Part shown: positions 1 to 8,625 of the stretch, one piece after another | Numbering within the stretch: the first letter of the stretch is position 1 | Layout: every line of letters starts with the position of its first letter | NCBI RefSeq assembly: GCF_003671495.1 | Contig: NZ_RCHN01000015.1 | Coordinates: 186,001 to 250,000 of the forward strand | Length of the DNA: 64,000 bases | Reading direction: 5' to 3' | DNA from: Ketobacter sp. | Lineage (GTDB): Bacteria; Pseudomonadota; Gammaproteobacteria; Pseudomonadales; Ketobacteraceae | Position numbers and translations under genes: made by a program | Notes under the pieces: model-generated | Seen by the model: the letters and a program-made list of their open reading frames with translations, nothing else | Databases searched by the model: none | Told to the model about the DNA's origin: nothing

Positions 1-224
1 TTTTCAGTATGATAAAAGCCCGGCTTGACCAGGCTATCAGCCTGCCTGCTGAGCCCAATACAATAACAATAGATAACAACAGGCATCCGATGCGCCGCGC
101 CAGTCTACGCTGAAGGTACTTTGGTTTCATCACAGGTCAGGTCCCCTATGCAGTTGGCTCTCTCAATCCACCGTGCGCACACATTAGGAGAAGAGTCCAT
201 GACCCCTGGAGGTTTTGCGCCAGC

Positions 225-1445
225 ATGAGTGCGCCATCTTCGGAAAACTTGATCAGCTACATCCCGGTTGTGCTGCCGTTGCTGATGGCCGCCGCAGGCT
301 GGGGCGTGGTCAAGATGGCTCGATTTCTGGCGTTGTGGCCCCGTTTTTTCGTCGGCGTCCGCCCCATGCTGGGCTGGCAGGGTTATTTTCACGCCAACAG
401 CCAGATGTATGTCAGCCACTGGTCCAAGGAGCTGTTCGAGAAAGTCTCCGGCCTGCAACAGATCTTCGAATTCCTGGGCCCCGAAAAGATCATCACCCAC
501 CAACTGAGCAACCTGCGGCCGCAGATCGACGGCATCATCGACGATGTGATGAATGAGGATAACGCCGTGATGTGGGAAAACCTGCCGGTGCTGGTCAAGA
601 ACCGGTTTTACCTGCGGGCCCACCGCCTGCTGCCACGCATCATCGACGACATTATTGAGGAGCTGGGAGACGGCCTGACCCGCATCCTGTCCTATCAACG
701 CCTGCTGGAGCACGCAGAGAAGCAGAAACCGGGAACCCTGCGCCGGATCTATGACATCCTGAGCCGACGCACCTTCAATGGCATGGCCCATTTTTGCGCC
801 CTGCTGGGATTCAGTCTGGGCTGCATTCAGTTACTGGTGGCCATGGTGCTGCAGATCAGCCACCTGGAGTACTGGGTCATCAGCAGCGCACTGACGGTGT
901 TCTTTTTCTTCTGGATCTGTCAGCACTGGATACAGTACCCCTATCACCCGATCACACTGGGGCGCTGGGAAATCCGCAGCCCGGTTGCCAAGTTTCGCCC
1001 GCAGCAGGATCAGGAACTGGCCCAGTTACTGGCACAGGATGTGTTGTCGATCCAGAACCTGTTCAACACCCTGCTGAACGGCAGCCGCTCCCGCCGCACC
1101 CACAGCATCATCCGCAAACGGGTGGCCATTCTGGTGGAAGACATCAACGTCCGCACCTTCGTCCAGCTCACCGTGGGCCCCATTGGCTATCTGGAGCTGA
1201 AAAACACACTGACCGACAAACTCACTGACGCCATCATTGAACCGCTGGAAGATGATGCCTTCAACCGGGAACGAGCCACCCTGGTGCAACACCACTTACA
1301 CCAGCAGCTGGGACTGATGCCGGACAGCCGCGTCTATACCCAGCTGAAACGCATCCTGGAGCCGCTGTCGATTATCGGCGGTATCGGCGGCTTTCTGCTG
1401 GGGGCGTTGTCTGGCTTGCTCCAGTGGCTGCTGCTGTACTTCTGA
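225..1445 (+). CDS. DUF445-family membrane protein
   Basis: A 406-residue protein that resembles the DUF445 (YheB-like) family. An N-terminal hydrophobic segment (about residues 12-32) is followed by a soluble region containing a GWQGYFHANSQ-type motif. A central pair of hydrophobic helices (about 190-230) and a C-terminal hydrophobic hairpin rich in glycine (about 380-406) complete it. The family is widespread in bacteria and its biochemical role is unknown; it is assumed to sit in the inner membrane. The ATG at 225 has a TGGAGG ribosome binding site at 207-212, a slightly long spacing. It stands alone: nothing coding is seen upstream to base 1, and the next gene is convergent. Family call from sequence style, function not assigned. 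Confidence 0.68.
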   Translation: MSAPSSENLISYIPVVLPLLMAAAGWGVVKMARFLALWPRFFVGVRPMLGWQGYFHANSQMYVSHWSKELFEKVSGLQQIFEFLGPEKIITHQLSNLRPQIDGIIDDVMNEDNAVMWENLPVLVKNRFYLRAHRLLPRIIDDIIEELGDGLTRILSYQRLLEHAEKQKPGTLRRIYDILSRRTFNGMAHFCALLGFSLGCIQLLVAMVLQISHLEYWVISSALTVFFFFWICQHWIQYPYHPITLGRWEIRSPVAKFRPQQDQELAQLLAQDVLSIQNLFNTLLNGSRSRRTHSIIRKRVAILVEDINVRTFVQLTVGPIGYLELKNTLTDKLTDAIIEPLEDDAFNRERATLVQHHLHQQLGLMPDSRVYTQLKRILEPLSIIGGIGGFLLGALSGLLQWLLLYF

Positions 1446-1494
1446 ATACAACCCCACCCACGAGTGCACACTGTATGCCCAGGGCCTGTATAAG

Positions 1495-1516
1495 GGTCAA
1501 GGTGAACACCCTGACC
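1495..1516. other. Inverted repeat in the DUF445/esterase convergent gap
   Basis: GGTCA-a-GGTG and CACC-c-TGACC form a nearly continuous stem around a very short centre between two convergent genes. There is no T tract, so it is not a classical intrinsic terminator. It may still act as a transcript-end hairpin for either gene. Confidence 0.3.
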
Positions 1517-1540
1517 GGTAAGCTCATGTCCCGCGCCTGA

Positions 1541-2695
1541 TCAACCCAGGCACGAGTACAGCGCATCGATCAGCGCCCTGGGGCGGGGATCAATCAACAC
1601 ATAGGGCCCCATCTGGTTCATGGCATAGGCAAAACCCAGCTCTTGATCGGGGTCGCCAAATGCCAGGGAACCACCGGCCCCCGGGTGACCAAAGGCGTTG
1701 GGCCCGGGCCCGAACTCCGCTTCCAGGCTGCCTGGTTGTTGCAACATAAAGCCCGGACCAAAGCGGGTGTTGGTGAGCAAAACCGGATCGGGGCCCTGGC
1801 TTTCCTCTTGATAACAACGCTGCAGGGCCGCATCCTGCAGCACCCCTTCCCGGCAGCATAACTTGCCAAACAACGTCGCCAGAGCGGCGGCGGTGGAGTG
1901 CAAATTCGCCGAAGGGATTTCCGATCGGCGCCAGCCCTCGGTGTTCGCCCCGTTCATCACGCTCAAGGGATTCATCAACGCCCGGGCGGTCATTCCGGTA
2001 GGATTCTCCAGTACATGGTTGAACAGGCTCACCCGACCCGGTGCCGGCGGCTGGTTGGTTGCAATCAGATCCGCCAGGCGGGGCAACTCGGCGTCAGACA
2101 TACCGAACCCCATATCCAGCCCTAAGGGGCCGGCTATCTCCTGCTGCAGGAAGCTTCCCACCGAGACACCCACAGCCCGCCGGAACACCTCGCCCACCAG
2201 CCAGCCGTAACTGATCATGTGATAACCATGACGGGTGCCCGGTTCCCACCAGGGCTCCTCCCGCGCCAGGGTGTCCGTCATGCGCTCCCAGTCGTAGAGC
2301 GCCTCGTCCGGTAACGGGGTTTTCATGGCCGGCTGGCCGGATTTATGATTCAGCAACCAACTCACCCGGGTGCGTTTCTTGCCGTTCACCCCATATTCCG
2401 GCCAGTAGTCCACCACAGGGCGCTCCAGCTCCAGCGCGCCCAGCTCCACTGCTTTCTGCACACAAATGGCGGTTACCGCCTTGCTCACGGAAAACACGTT
2501 GACCAGGGTGTCCTGCTGCCAGGGTTCCTCATTCTTGTTGCGACGGCCGGCCCAAAGGTCGACCACCAGCTCCCCTTGCCGGTAAACGGCGCAGGATGCC
2601 CCGATTTCACCGAACTGTTCGAACAGCCCGGAAAATGCCGCCCGCACGGGTTCATAGGAGGGGTTACAGTGGCCTTGTATCTCGATGGTTGTCAT
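1541..2695 (-). CDS. Serine beta-lactamase-fold esterase/hydrolase
   Basis: A 384-residue class C beta-lactamase-fold hydrolase (EstB/LACTB-like esterase family). The nucleophile motif SxxK is seen as S69-V-S-K72 in NVFSVSK. The tyrosine region is HGYHMISYGW. Near the C terminus the HPGAGGSLAFGDP stretch matches the third conserved motif of this family, where penicillin-binding proteins have KTG. There is no signal peptide, so it is probably cytoplasmic. Family members hydrolyse esters rather than beta-lactams, and the substrate here is unknown. It is divergent from the DUF4112 gene, with a 72-base gap. Confidence 0.85.
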   Translation of the reverse strand: MTTIEIQGHCNPSYEPVRAAFSGLFEQFGEIGASCAVYRQGELVVDLWAGRRNKNEEPWQQDTLVNVFSVSKAVTAICVQKAVELGALELERPVVDYWPEYGVNGKKRTRVSWLLNHKSGQPAMKTPLPDEALYDWERMTDTLAREEPWWEPGTRHGYHMISYGWLVGEVFRRAVGVSVGSFLQQEIAGPLGLDMGFGMSDAELPRLADLIATNQPPAPGRVSLFNHVLENPTGMTARALMNPLSVMNGANTEGWRRSEIPSANLHSTAAALATLFGKLCCREGVLQDAALQRCYQEESQGPDPVLLTNTRFGPGFMLQQPGSLEAEFGPGPNAFGHPGAGGSLAFGDPDQELGFAYAMNQMGPYVLIDPRPRALIDALYSCLG

Positions 2696-2767
2696 AAGGT
2701 TTCCGTTGCTGCCCGTGTTCTCAATTATGGTAGGATGGATAATTCAACAAAACCAAGAGGTTATTCA

Positions 2768-3139
2768 ATGCAGAATCCACCGACCGGCCTCTTTTCCATT
2801 GCCTCCCTGCAACGCATTGCCTACTTGCTGGACGACCAGTTTCGAGTGCCCTTCACCCGCTATCGGCTGGGCTGGGACTTCATCCTGGGCCTGATTCCGG
2901 TGGCGGGGGACCTGCTAACCGCGGTTATGTCCCTTTTCATTCTCATTGCGGCCAGAAAATACCACATTAAAGGTAGCGTGATGTGGAAAATGCTGGGTAA
3001 TATAGTGGTGGATTTTCTCATCGGATTGATCCCCGTGGTGGGGGACGTGCTGGATGCGGGCTATAAGTCCAATGCCATGAACGTCAAGCTGCTGCTGGCC
3101 GCCATCGAAGAGCAAAATCCAGGGCTGTTTCAACGCTAA
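2768..3139 (+). CDS. DUF4112 small membrane protein
   Basis: A 123-residue protein matching the DUF4112 pattern: a short amphipathic N terminus with DDQFRVPFTRYRLGWDFILGLIPVAGD, then a hydrophobic segment, a basic loop, and a second repeat of the motif (VDFLIGLIPVVGDVLDAGYKSN). The twice-repeated LIPV.GD motif is the family hallmark. Two membrane helices are likely. The ATG at 2768 is preferred because AAGAGG lies 7 bases upstream; an in-frame ATG at 2735 lacks a good site. Function unknown. Confidence 0.75.
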   Translation: MQNPPTGLFSIASLQRIAYLLDDQFRVPFTRYRLGWDFILGLIPVAGDLLTAVMSLFILIAARKYHIKGSVMWKMLGNIVVDFLIGLIPVVGDVLDAGYKSNAMNVKLLLAAIEEQNPGLFQR

Positions 3140-3234
3140 ACGTTGTGTATCAGCACCGCCCTCCGTAGTAACCGGGCAGACTGCCTTAATAACAAGAACA
3201 ACGCAGAACAATAAAATAAACAGGCACGCAGGTT

Positions 3235-3732
3235 ATGAAATCACCAAAACCATCATCCGCCATGGCCCCCGGCGGGGCAACGGGTCAGGTGCCACTGGAG
3301 ACGGATGACGACGGGCTGTCTTCCCTGAAGGATCACCTGGCCAGCGACATGGAACGGCAAATCCAGACGCTGCATCACGAACTGCTGCTGGAGCTGGAGG
3401 ACATAGTCAGGAAGCATGACAACCTACCCCAACAACAGAGCCTCAACACCCTGGGCAGCCTGATTCATACCATCACCGACAGCAAACTGCACAAGCTGAA
3501 CCTGGAATTGCGCCAGCACATGACCGCGCGTCTGGACGCCCTGTTGCAGGATATGAAAGATGAGCAGAAGGCCTTTGAGGCCGGGATTCGTGAAGAGCTG
3601 GAACAACGGCTTAGGCCTGCGAACCTCTCACCGCGCAGAAACCCTACACTGGGTGCTGTTATTCGGGCCAACCTTCCAGCGCTGATGGTGGGCCTGGCCC
3701 TGGTGGTGATGCTGATTTCCTGGCCAGGCTGA
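3235..3732 (+). CDS. Tail-anchored coiled-coil protein, unknown function
   Basis: A 165-residue protein I do not recognise. The first 30 residues are low-complexity. Residues about 30-130 are strongly helical with heptad-like spacing (many Leu, Glu, Gln, His), consistent with a coiled coil. A single hydrophobic helix at the very C terminus (about 143-163, LPALMVGLALVVMLIS) would anchor it with the bulk in the cytoplasm. It has no signal peptide. The next gene has the same overall design (soluble helical body plus a C-terminal membrane tail) with a receiver domain in front, so the two may work together. Confidence 0.55.
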   Translation: MKSPKPSSAMAPGGATGQVPLETDDDGLSSLKDHLASDMERQIQTLHHELLLELEDIVRKHDNLPQQQSLNTLGSLIHTITDSKLHKLNLELRQHMTARLDALLQDMKDEQKAFEAGIREELEQRLRPANLSPRRNPTLGAVIRANLPALMVGLALVVMLISWPG

Positions 3733-3789
3733 GCAATTTAGAAGCCCTTCTCATCCCCACCACAAAACATTGGCGGCGGCTGCAAAGCT

Positions 3790-3818
3790 TTGTCATAGTT
3801 TACAATAATTTATATGAA
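3790..3818 (+). promoter_or_regulatory. Candidate sigma-70 promoter for the receiver-domain gene
   Basis: TTGTCA (3790-3795), a 17-base AT-rich spacer and TATGAA (3813-3818) lie about 85 bases upstream of the start at 3902. The -35 box fits well and the -10 box is weak (4 of 6). Confidence 0.35.
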
Positions 3819-3901
3819 TGCCATGACGGGCAGAAACCGGATTTCCGTATATACTGGAAGGTATGCCCTTTTCCTCAATGCGTCTTTAAGAAGAAGTGCC
3901 C

Positions 3902-4918
3902 ATGTCAATCAAACATGCATTGGTGGTAGATGATTCGAAGTCTGCCCGATTTTCCCTGAAAAAGTTATTGCAACAGCAGGACATCAAAACGGATTTTGCG
4001 GAATCTGCCGGCGACGCGCTGAATTACCTCTCCAGCAACACCCCGGATATTATTTTTATGGACCACCTGATGCCGGGGATGGACGGCTTCGAGGCCACCA
4101 AGGCCATCAAGTCCAACCCGGACACCCGGGACATACCGGTCATCATGTGCACCTCGAAAGAAGGCAGCGATTATGCCCAGCAGGCCATCGCCATCGGAGC
4201 CTACGCCATTTTACCGAAGCCTGCGCCCGCCGCGACCCTGACGGCCATTCTGAACCGGCTGGACCCCAACACGGCTGCCAAAGAGGAAGCCAAGGCAGCA
4301 GAAGCGAAGCCAACCCAATCCCAAAGCGTGGGGGTCAGCACGCGGGTGGTGGAGAACATGGTTCGCAAAGTGCTGGAGGACAAATTCGAAGCCTTCCAGA
4401 AATCATTGTCCGACACCATTCGCACCACCCTGCTGGAAGAAATGAAGCACGAGCTGGATCGCGCCAAATCGGATCTGCGTTCCGAATTCAACAACCGACT
4501 CGACAGCCAGTTGCGCGAGCAAGGCACCAGTATCAGTCAGCGGGTAGCCGGCGAACTTCTGGATAAGCGGTTTGAAGACGTCAGTGAGCGCCTGAATCAA
4601 TTGGTAGACAGCAGCAAGAACACCATTGACCATGCTCTGGAAGCCACCCGTCGCCCCTCCGCAGAATTGATTGAAGAAGTGAAAAAGATCGCTCAGTTCA
4701 CCTCGGCCGCCACCGCAGGAGAAGCTGCCAAAGAAGCTGCCGAAGACATCAGTCGGACAGTGGCACAGGATGTGGCTCAACAGGAACTGGGGGACTTGAA
4801 GTCCAGCATCAGTGAGCAGATGAGCGACGAGCTGAACGCCAAAATCACCACCGGAAAAATGTTGGGCCTGGCGGGCCTTCTGTGCGGCATTGTCGCGATC
4901 GTGTTGAGCCTGGTCTGA
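3902..4918 (+). CDS. Tail-anchored response-regulator receiver protein
   Basis: A 338-residue protein with a CheY-type receiver domain at residues 1-120. The acidic pair is D10-D11, the phosphoacceptor is D54 in [13 protein letters not shown], and the conserved lysine lies in the ILPKPA motif. No DNA-binding or enzymatic output domain follows. Instead there is an Ala/Lys-rich linker, a long helical region (about 145-315) and a single C-terminal membrane helix (about 318-338). Output by protein-protein contact at the membrane is the likely mode (inference). A GTG at 3896 is in frame, but the ATG at 3902 sits better behind AAGAAG. It follows another tail-anchored helical protein on the same strand. 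Confidence 0.8.
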   Translation: MSIKHALVVDDSKSARFSLKKLLQQQDIKTDFAESAGDALNYLSSNTPDIIFMDHLMPGMDGFEATKAIKSNPDTRDIPVIMCTSKEGSDYAQQAIAIGAYAILPKPAPAATLTAILNRLDPNTAAKEEAKAAEAKPTQSQSVGVSTRVVENMVRKVLEDKFEAFQKSLSDTIRTTLLEEMKHELDRAKSDLRSEFNNRLDSQLREQGTSISQRVAGELLDKRFEDVSERLNQLVDSSKNTIDHALEATRRPSAELIEEVKKIAQFTSAATAGEAAKEAAEDISRTVAQDVAQQELGDLKSSISEQMSDELNAKITTGKMLGLAGLLCGIVAIVLSLV

Positions 4919-4960
4919 GGTTCCTTCTCACGCCACTGGAACCCAGGTTCGATATCACAC

Positions 4961-4988
4961 AAAAAAAAGGCTGCAGTGGGCTGCAGCC
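4961..4988 (-). terminator. Intrinsic terminator of the lexA-like gene
   Basis: An 8-bp perfect stem (GGCTGCAG / CTGCAGCC) with a 4-base loop is followed on the minus strand by eight U residues (A8 at 4961-4968 on the plus strand). It lies 54 bases past the lexA-like stop. Confidence 0.85.
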
Positions 4989-5042
4989 TGTAACGAGGCA
5001 GTAAAAATTGATGGGTGTCGATTTTACTGCGCGAGAAAAAGA

Positions 5043-5702
5043 TCAATGCAGGTGATTGCGGTCCCGGATAACCCCCACAAACAAACCTTCCACCACCAGC
5101 TCCTCTGGGGCCACCATGATTGGCTGGTAATCCGGGTTCTCCGGCATCAATGCCACCTGACCCGCTTCCAGTTTTAAGCGCTTCACAGTCACTTCGTTGT
5201 CCACCCGGGCCACGATAATTTTGCCCTCGCCAACGTTATCCGTTTTGCGCACGGCAATCAGGTCGCCATCCAGAATGCCAGCATCCTTCATGCTGTCACC
5301 GCGCACCCGCAACAGATAGGTGGGCCGCTCACGAAACAGGTTGAGGGGTAACGACAACTGACCCTGGTGATTTTCAATCGCTTCAATGGGCACGCCCGCT
5401 GCCACCGAACCCACCACCGGCAGGGTCACCCACTGCTCCATGGCCACCAGCCGCTCATCACCATCCCAGGCCACCAGGCTCCAGCGCTGCAGGTCATTCA
5501 GCAACGCCGCATCAAACAGGGGTGCGCCTTCCAACTCATCGCGATCTGGCCAGCGCCCCCGGGTTTCATTGAACTCCGCAATCCAATGCATCAGCTGCGC
5601 GTGGGAGAGAGACACATCAGAGAGCTGGACAACCGGAGCAGAGCGAGCATCAGTGCGGGAACGGGAACTGACCTGTGAAGCGGGTGTACCTGCAGATTTC
5701 AT
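5043..5702 (-). CDS. lexA: LexA-like SOS repressor / S24 peptidase
   Basis: A 219-residue protein with a C-terminal S24 self-cleaving domain. It has the Ala-Gly cleavage site in SVAAGVP, the catalytic serine in RGDSMKDAG and the catalytic lysine in EVTVKRLK. The N-terminal half is unusual: about 30 low-complexity residues precede a poorly conserved winged-helix-like stretch (LMHWIAEFNETRGRWPDRDEL) that only faintly recalls the LexA recognition region. It could be a divergent LexA or a longer UmuD-like protein. Divergent dinB and a consensus SOS box between them support the SOS assignment. The start ATG at 5702 has AGGAG 8-12 bases upstream. An intrinsic terminator follows. Confidence 0.75.
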   Translation of the reverse strand: MKSAGTPASQVSSRSRTDARSAPVVQLSDVSLSHAQLMHWIAEFNETRGRWPDRDELEGAPLFDAALLNDLQRWSLVAWDGDERLVAMEQWVTLPVVGSVAAGVPIEAIENHQGQLSLPLNLFRERPTYLLRVRGDSMKDAGILDGDLIAVRKTDNVGEGKIIVARVDNEVTVKRLKLEAGQVALMPENPDYQPIMVAPEELVVEGLFVGVIRDRNHLH

Positions 5703-5759
5703 GTTGCTTTCTCCTCGACCCAGCGGGAACGTGTTTTAGGACTTTTCATGAATCATTTT

Positions 5760-5779
5760 TACTGTATACTTTTACAGTA
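5760..5779. promoter_or_regulatory. Consensus LexA (SOS) box
   Basis: TACTGTATACTTTTACAGTA fits the gammaproteobacterial SOS box, CTGT-N8-ACAG with the flanking TA on both sides. It lies 58 bases from the lexA-like start and 50 bases from the dinB start, so one site could control both divergent genes. Confidence 0.9.
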
Positions 5780-5829
5780 TAGCAACCCGGGTCATTTGGC
5801 AAAGATTTTTTTAGAAAAATACCCACGCC

Positions 5830-6888
5830 ATGAATCGAAAAATCATACACATTGACTGCGACTGTTTTTACGCTGCAGTGGAAATGCGGGACGATCCCAC
5901 CTTGCGGCACAGACCGTTGGCGGTGGGAGGTGACCCCGGCCGACGCGGTGTCATCTCCACCTGTAACTACGAAGCCCGGGAATACGGGGTGCATTCAGCC
6001 ATGGCCTCTGCCCACGCCCGTCGCCTGTGTCCGGAGCTGGTGATACTGCCGCCGCGAATCAGCTATTACAAAGAGGTCTCCCAACAGATTCACCGCATTT
6101 TCCGCCTGTTCACAGAGACCATTGAGCCCCTCTCCCTGGATGAGGCCTACCTGGATGTCACGGATCAACCTCATTACCAGGGCAGTGCCACCCGCATGGC
6201 GGAAGCCATTCGCAAGCAGATCCGCGCTCAGGTCGGCATTACCGTGTCAGCCGGTGTGGCGCCCAATAAATTCCTGGCCAAAATCGCCAGCGACTGGAAC
6301 AAACCGGATGGGCTCTGTGTTATTCCACCCCATAAAACCGACGATTTTATTCGCCAGTTACCCATCGAGAAACTGCACGGGGTGGGCAAAGTGACTGCAC
6401 AGAAACTGCATAATCTGGGAATTCGCACCTGCGCCGACATTCGCGGCTACGATCGTTTTGGCTTCATCGACAAGGTGGGCAGTTTCGGCGAGCATCTGTA
6501 CCGGCTGGCACACGGCATTGATGAGCGCCCGGTGCAGGCACGCTCCCTGCGCAAATCCCTGAGCGTGGAGCACACCTATCCTGACGACCTGCCGGATCTG
6601 GCCTCCTGCCAGGAGAAATTACCGGGATTGAAACAGCAGCTGGAGCAACGATTGGAGCGCAAACCCCAGCGCCAGGCCATCAAGAAGGCCTTTGTGAAAT
6701 TAAAGTTCTCAGACTTCACCAGCACCACCATGGAATGCTGTGATGACAACCCGACTCTGGATACGTACCGAGGGCTGTTTGATCAGGCCTTCAAACGCAA
6801 GGACCTGGCGGTGCGCCTGCTGGGTGTTGGAGTGCGGTTCCAGGAACAGGATACCGCCCCCCACAATCAGATTGCCTTTGAATTCTAG
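5830..6888 (+). CDS. dinB: DNA polymerase IV (Y-family)
   Basis: A 352-residue translesion polymerase, aligned by eye over its full length with E. coli DinB. Metal-binding D9 is in HIDCDCFYAAVEMRDDP and the second acidic pair is in PLSLDEAYLDVTD (about residues 104-105). The helix-hairpin-helix region reads LHGVGKVTAQKLHNLGI, and the little-finger domain includes LRKSLSVEHTYPDDL. The steric-gate position after F13 is a tyrosine. It should extend primers past damaged bases and raise mutation rate under SOS. It ends with a hydrophobic tail (IAFEF); a beta-clamp motif is not obvious. Control by the SOS box at 5760-5779 is very likely. Confidence 0.95.
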   Translation: MNRKIIHIDCDCFYAAVEMRDDPTLRHRPLAVGGDPGRRGVISTCNYEAREYGVHSAMASAHARRLCPELVILPPRISYYKEVSQQIHRIFRLFTETIEPLSLDEAYLDVTDQPHYQGSATRMAEAIRKQIRAQVGITVSAGVAPNKFLAKIASDWNKPDGLCVIPPHKTDDFIRQLPIEKLHGVGKVTAQKLHNLGIRTCADIRGYDRFGFIDKVGSFGEHLYRLAHGIDERPVQARSLRKSLSVEHTYPDDLPDLASCQEKLPGLKQQLEQRLERKPQRQAIKKAFVKLKFSDFTSTTMECCDDNPTLDTYRGLFDQAFKRKDLAVRLLGVGVRFQEQDTAPHNQIAFEF

Positions 6889-6900
6889 GGGGGCTTGGGG

Positions 6901-8094
6901 CTACCCCTGATGCCGGTTCTCACTCAACCAGTTGCACAACAGCCTGTACATACGTGGGTCCTGCAGCAGGGTGATATGACCTACATCGTCCAGCATTTCC
7001 CGCCGCACCTGTGTATGTGAAAGTGGAAAATGCTCCCCCCCCATGGCACTGGCCTCGGGCACCAGGCCATCCCCCAGCCAACGCTGACCAGGCTCGTAAA
7101 ATTTGCGTGCACCCAACAGCAGATGCTGACAGCCTTCGTAGATGGGCAACGGTTGTTGACGCTGGCTCGCATCCTGCGGCGGCGTCACGTTGGCGTAGCG
7201 CAAACTGCGAATCCCCAGACTGCGAATGTTGCCCAACGCCATCAACGGTCGCGCATAGGGCGTGACGCCCAGCAGTGAATTGGCCAGGTTGCCGATTTTT
7301 TCCATGGGGGCGCCATCGTGGGGAGACGCAAGATAGGCCGCATGAGTCAGCGCGGACAACCAGGTGCCCCGGGATTGGCTTGCCGCGTGGCAGGCGCTGC
7401 GGATAACCAGCCCCCCCATGCTGTGGCCAATCATGACCAACCGCTTGTCATGGGCAGGATTCCATTGCTGTGACAACAGTCGATCGAGCCGGTAACCGTT
7501 TTCCCAGATGGGCAAACCGGTGTTGTATCGCAACCAGGCCACCCCATAGCCCTGCTGGCGCAAGCCTGTTACAAAAGCTTGATGATCAGGCCCCTGCCAA
7601 TCCCCTTCACTCAAGCATAAACCGTGTATGAACAGCACCACACCCTGCGCACTCTCCGCCTGGAGCCTGGACAGTTCCACGGCGCGCCCCTGCTCGTCCA
7701 CGGTCTCCATGGGCAGCGCCAGGGGATGCTCCCACTCATTGAGTTTGTCGCCGAATACGCCGTTCATGGCACTGCGCACGCGATGCAACGGCTGCGATAC
7801 CCTCTCTGTCGCCGGAACCCGGTCCAGTACCCGATGCAGTTGAGTGGCACTGCTCTCGAACAACATCTTGATCAACAGATAGGTCTTGGGTGCCCGCTGA
7901 ATATCCGCCTGATGGGTATTATCCCAAGGCATGGGCGCATCACTCCAGGTATGGTGCATTTCACCCACTACCCTGGTGAGCTCGCCTCCGGAGCGCAATG
8001 CCAATGACAGCAATCCAAATAACCAATGCACAGGCGACAAGTGCGCACGGGCCTGGTCCCTGCTGGAATCCCCGATAGCCTCGAACTCAGACAT
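6901..8094 (-). CDS. Alpha/beta hydrolase (lipase-like)
   Basis: A 397-residue alpha/beta hydrolase. The oxyanion-hole motif FIHGLCLSEGDW starts near residue 154, the nucleophile elbow is GHSMGG (about 223-228) and a C-terminal histidine is in DDVGHITLL. The first 130 residues form a helical N-terminal region. There is no signal peptide, so it is cytoplasmic or peripherally membrane-bound. It resembles PGAP1/esterase-type hydrolases; the substrate is unknown. Its 3' end is convergent with dinB 12 bases away, and upstream lies a 530-base gap with a palindrome 20 bases from the start. Confidence 0.8.
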   Translation of the reverse strand: MSEFEAIGDSSRDQARAHLSPVHWLFGLLSLALRSGGELTRVVGEMHHTWSDAPMPWDNTHQADIQRAPKTYLLIKMLFESSATQLHRVLDRVPATERVSQPLHRVRSAMNGVFGDKLNEWEHPLALPMETVDEQGRAVELSRLQAESAQGVVLFIHGLCLSEGDWQGPDHQAFVTGLRQQGYGVAWLRYNTGLPIWENGYRLDRLLSQQWNPAHDKRLVMIGHSMGGLVIRSACHAASQSRGTWLSALTHAAYLASPHDGAPMEKIGNLANSLLGVTPYARPLMALGNIRSLGIRSLRYANVTPPQDASQRQQPLPIYEGCQHLLLGARKFYEPGQRWLGDGLVPEASAMGGEHFPLSHTQVRREMLDDVGHITLLQDPRMYRLLCNWLSENRHQG

Positions 8095-8113
8095 GACACC
8101 ACCTCAATTTAAG

Positions 8114-8133
8114 TTTACATGTGTACACTGTAA
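8114..8133. promoter_or_regulatory. Candidate operator upstream of the hydrolase gene
   Basis: TTACA (8115-8119) and TGTAA (8129-8133) flank GTGTACAC, itself an 8-bp palindrome (8121-8128). It lies 20-40 bases upstream of the hydrolase start, where a repressor would overlap the promoter. The regulator is unknown. Confidence 0.4.
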
Positions 8134-8410
8134 TTGAGATTTTCAAGCCCCGCAAGAATATAAATCCCTGCCAAACCCCATTATGACTGGTGTAAAAAGC
8201 GTTTTATGAAGCTATTCAATCAGATACCCAATCAAAAAAATCGTGAACACATGAACACACAAAAGCCCATTTCAGGGCAGGCGGACGTTCTCTGCGCTTT
8301 TCACATTCCAAAAATAGGTTAAAGATGGCCGCCGCCCGAAAGTCACTTTCCCAATCCAACCGAAAGCCCTTTATGAATATATAAAATTAGAGCCAAATTG
8401 ACCGCGAAGC

Positions 8411-8438
8411 TTAAAAACAGCCGCATAATCCCTATAAT
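8411..8438 (+). promoter_or_regulatory. Candidate promoter for the AraC-family gene
   Basis: TTAAAA (8411-8416), a 16-base spacer and a perfect TATAAT (8433-8438). This would give a roughly 180-base 5' leader containing a GAACCC-TATCC-GGGTTC hairpin (8495-8511) before the ATG at 8626. Confidence 0.45.
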
Positions 8439-8625
8439 GTTCGAACGGGGAGCACAGCAGTTTTGTCCTGATCATGCCGGACTGTGGCGGGAATGAACCC
8501 TATCCGGGTTCGTTTGTAACGACTCAGCGACAGAGCATGACCAAGAAGATACATTTAAGCAGTAATAATTAACTCCCCTTCTCTCATATACTTATTGTTG
8601 AAATCCAAAAAACAAGAACAAGACC

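Larger units (their letters stand above)
8095..8625. other. Intergenic region between hydrolase and AraC gene
   Basis: These 531 bases hold no convincing ORF. They contain a TTACA/TGTAA palindrome near the hydrolase start, a short duplicated TGAACACA motif near 8245, a perfect TATAAT at 8433-8438 and a GAACCC/GGGTTC hairpin at 8495-8511. The region is AT-richer than the flanking genes, as expected for a divergent regulatory region. Confidence 0.5.

Noticed and set aside
105..791. 228-codon minus-strand ORF over the DUF445 gene
   Set aside because: Antisense frame without a motif; the plus-strand protein has membrane helices and a family match.
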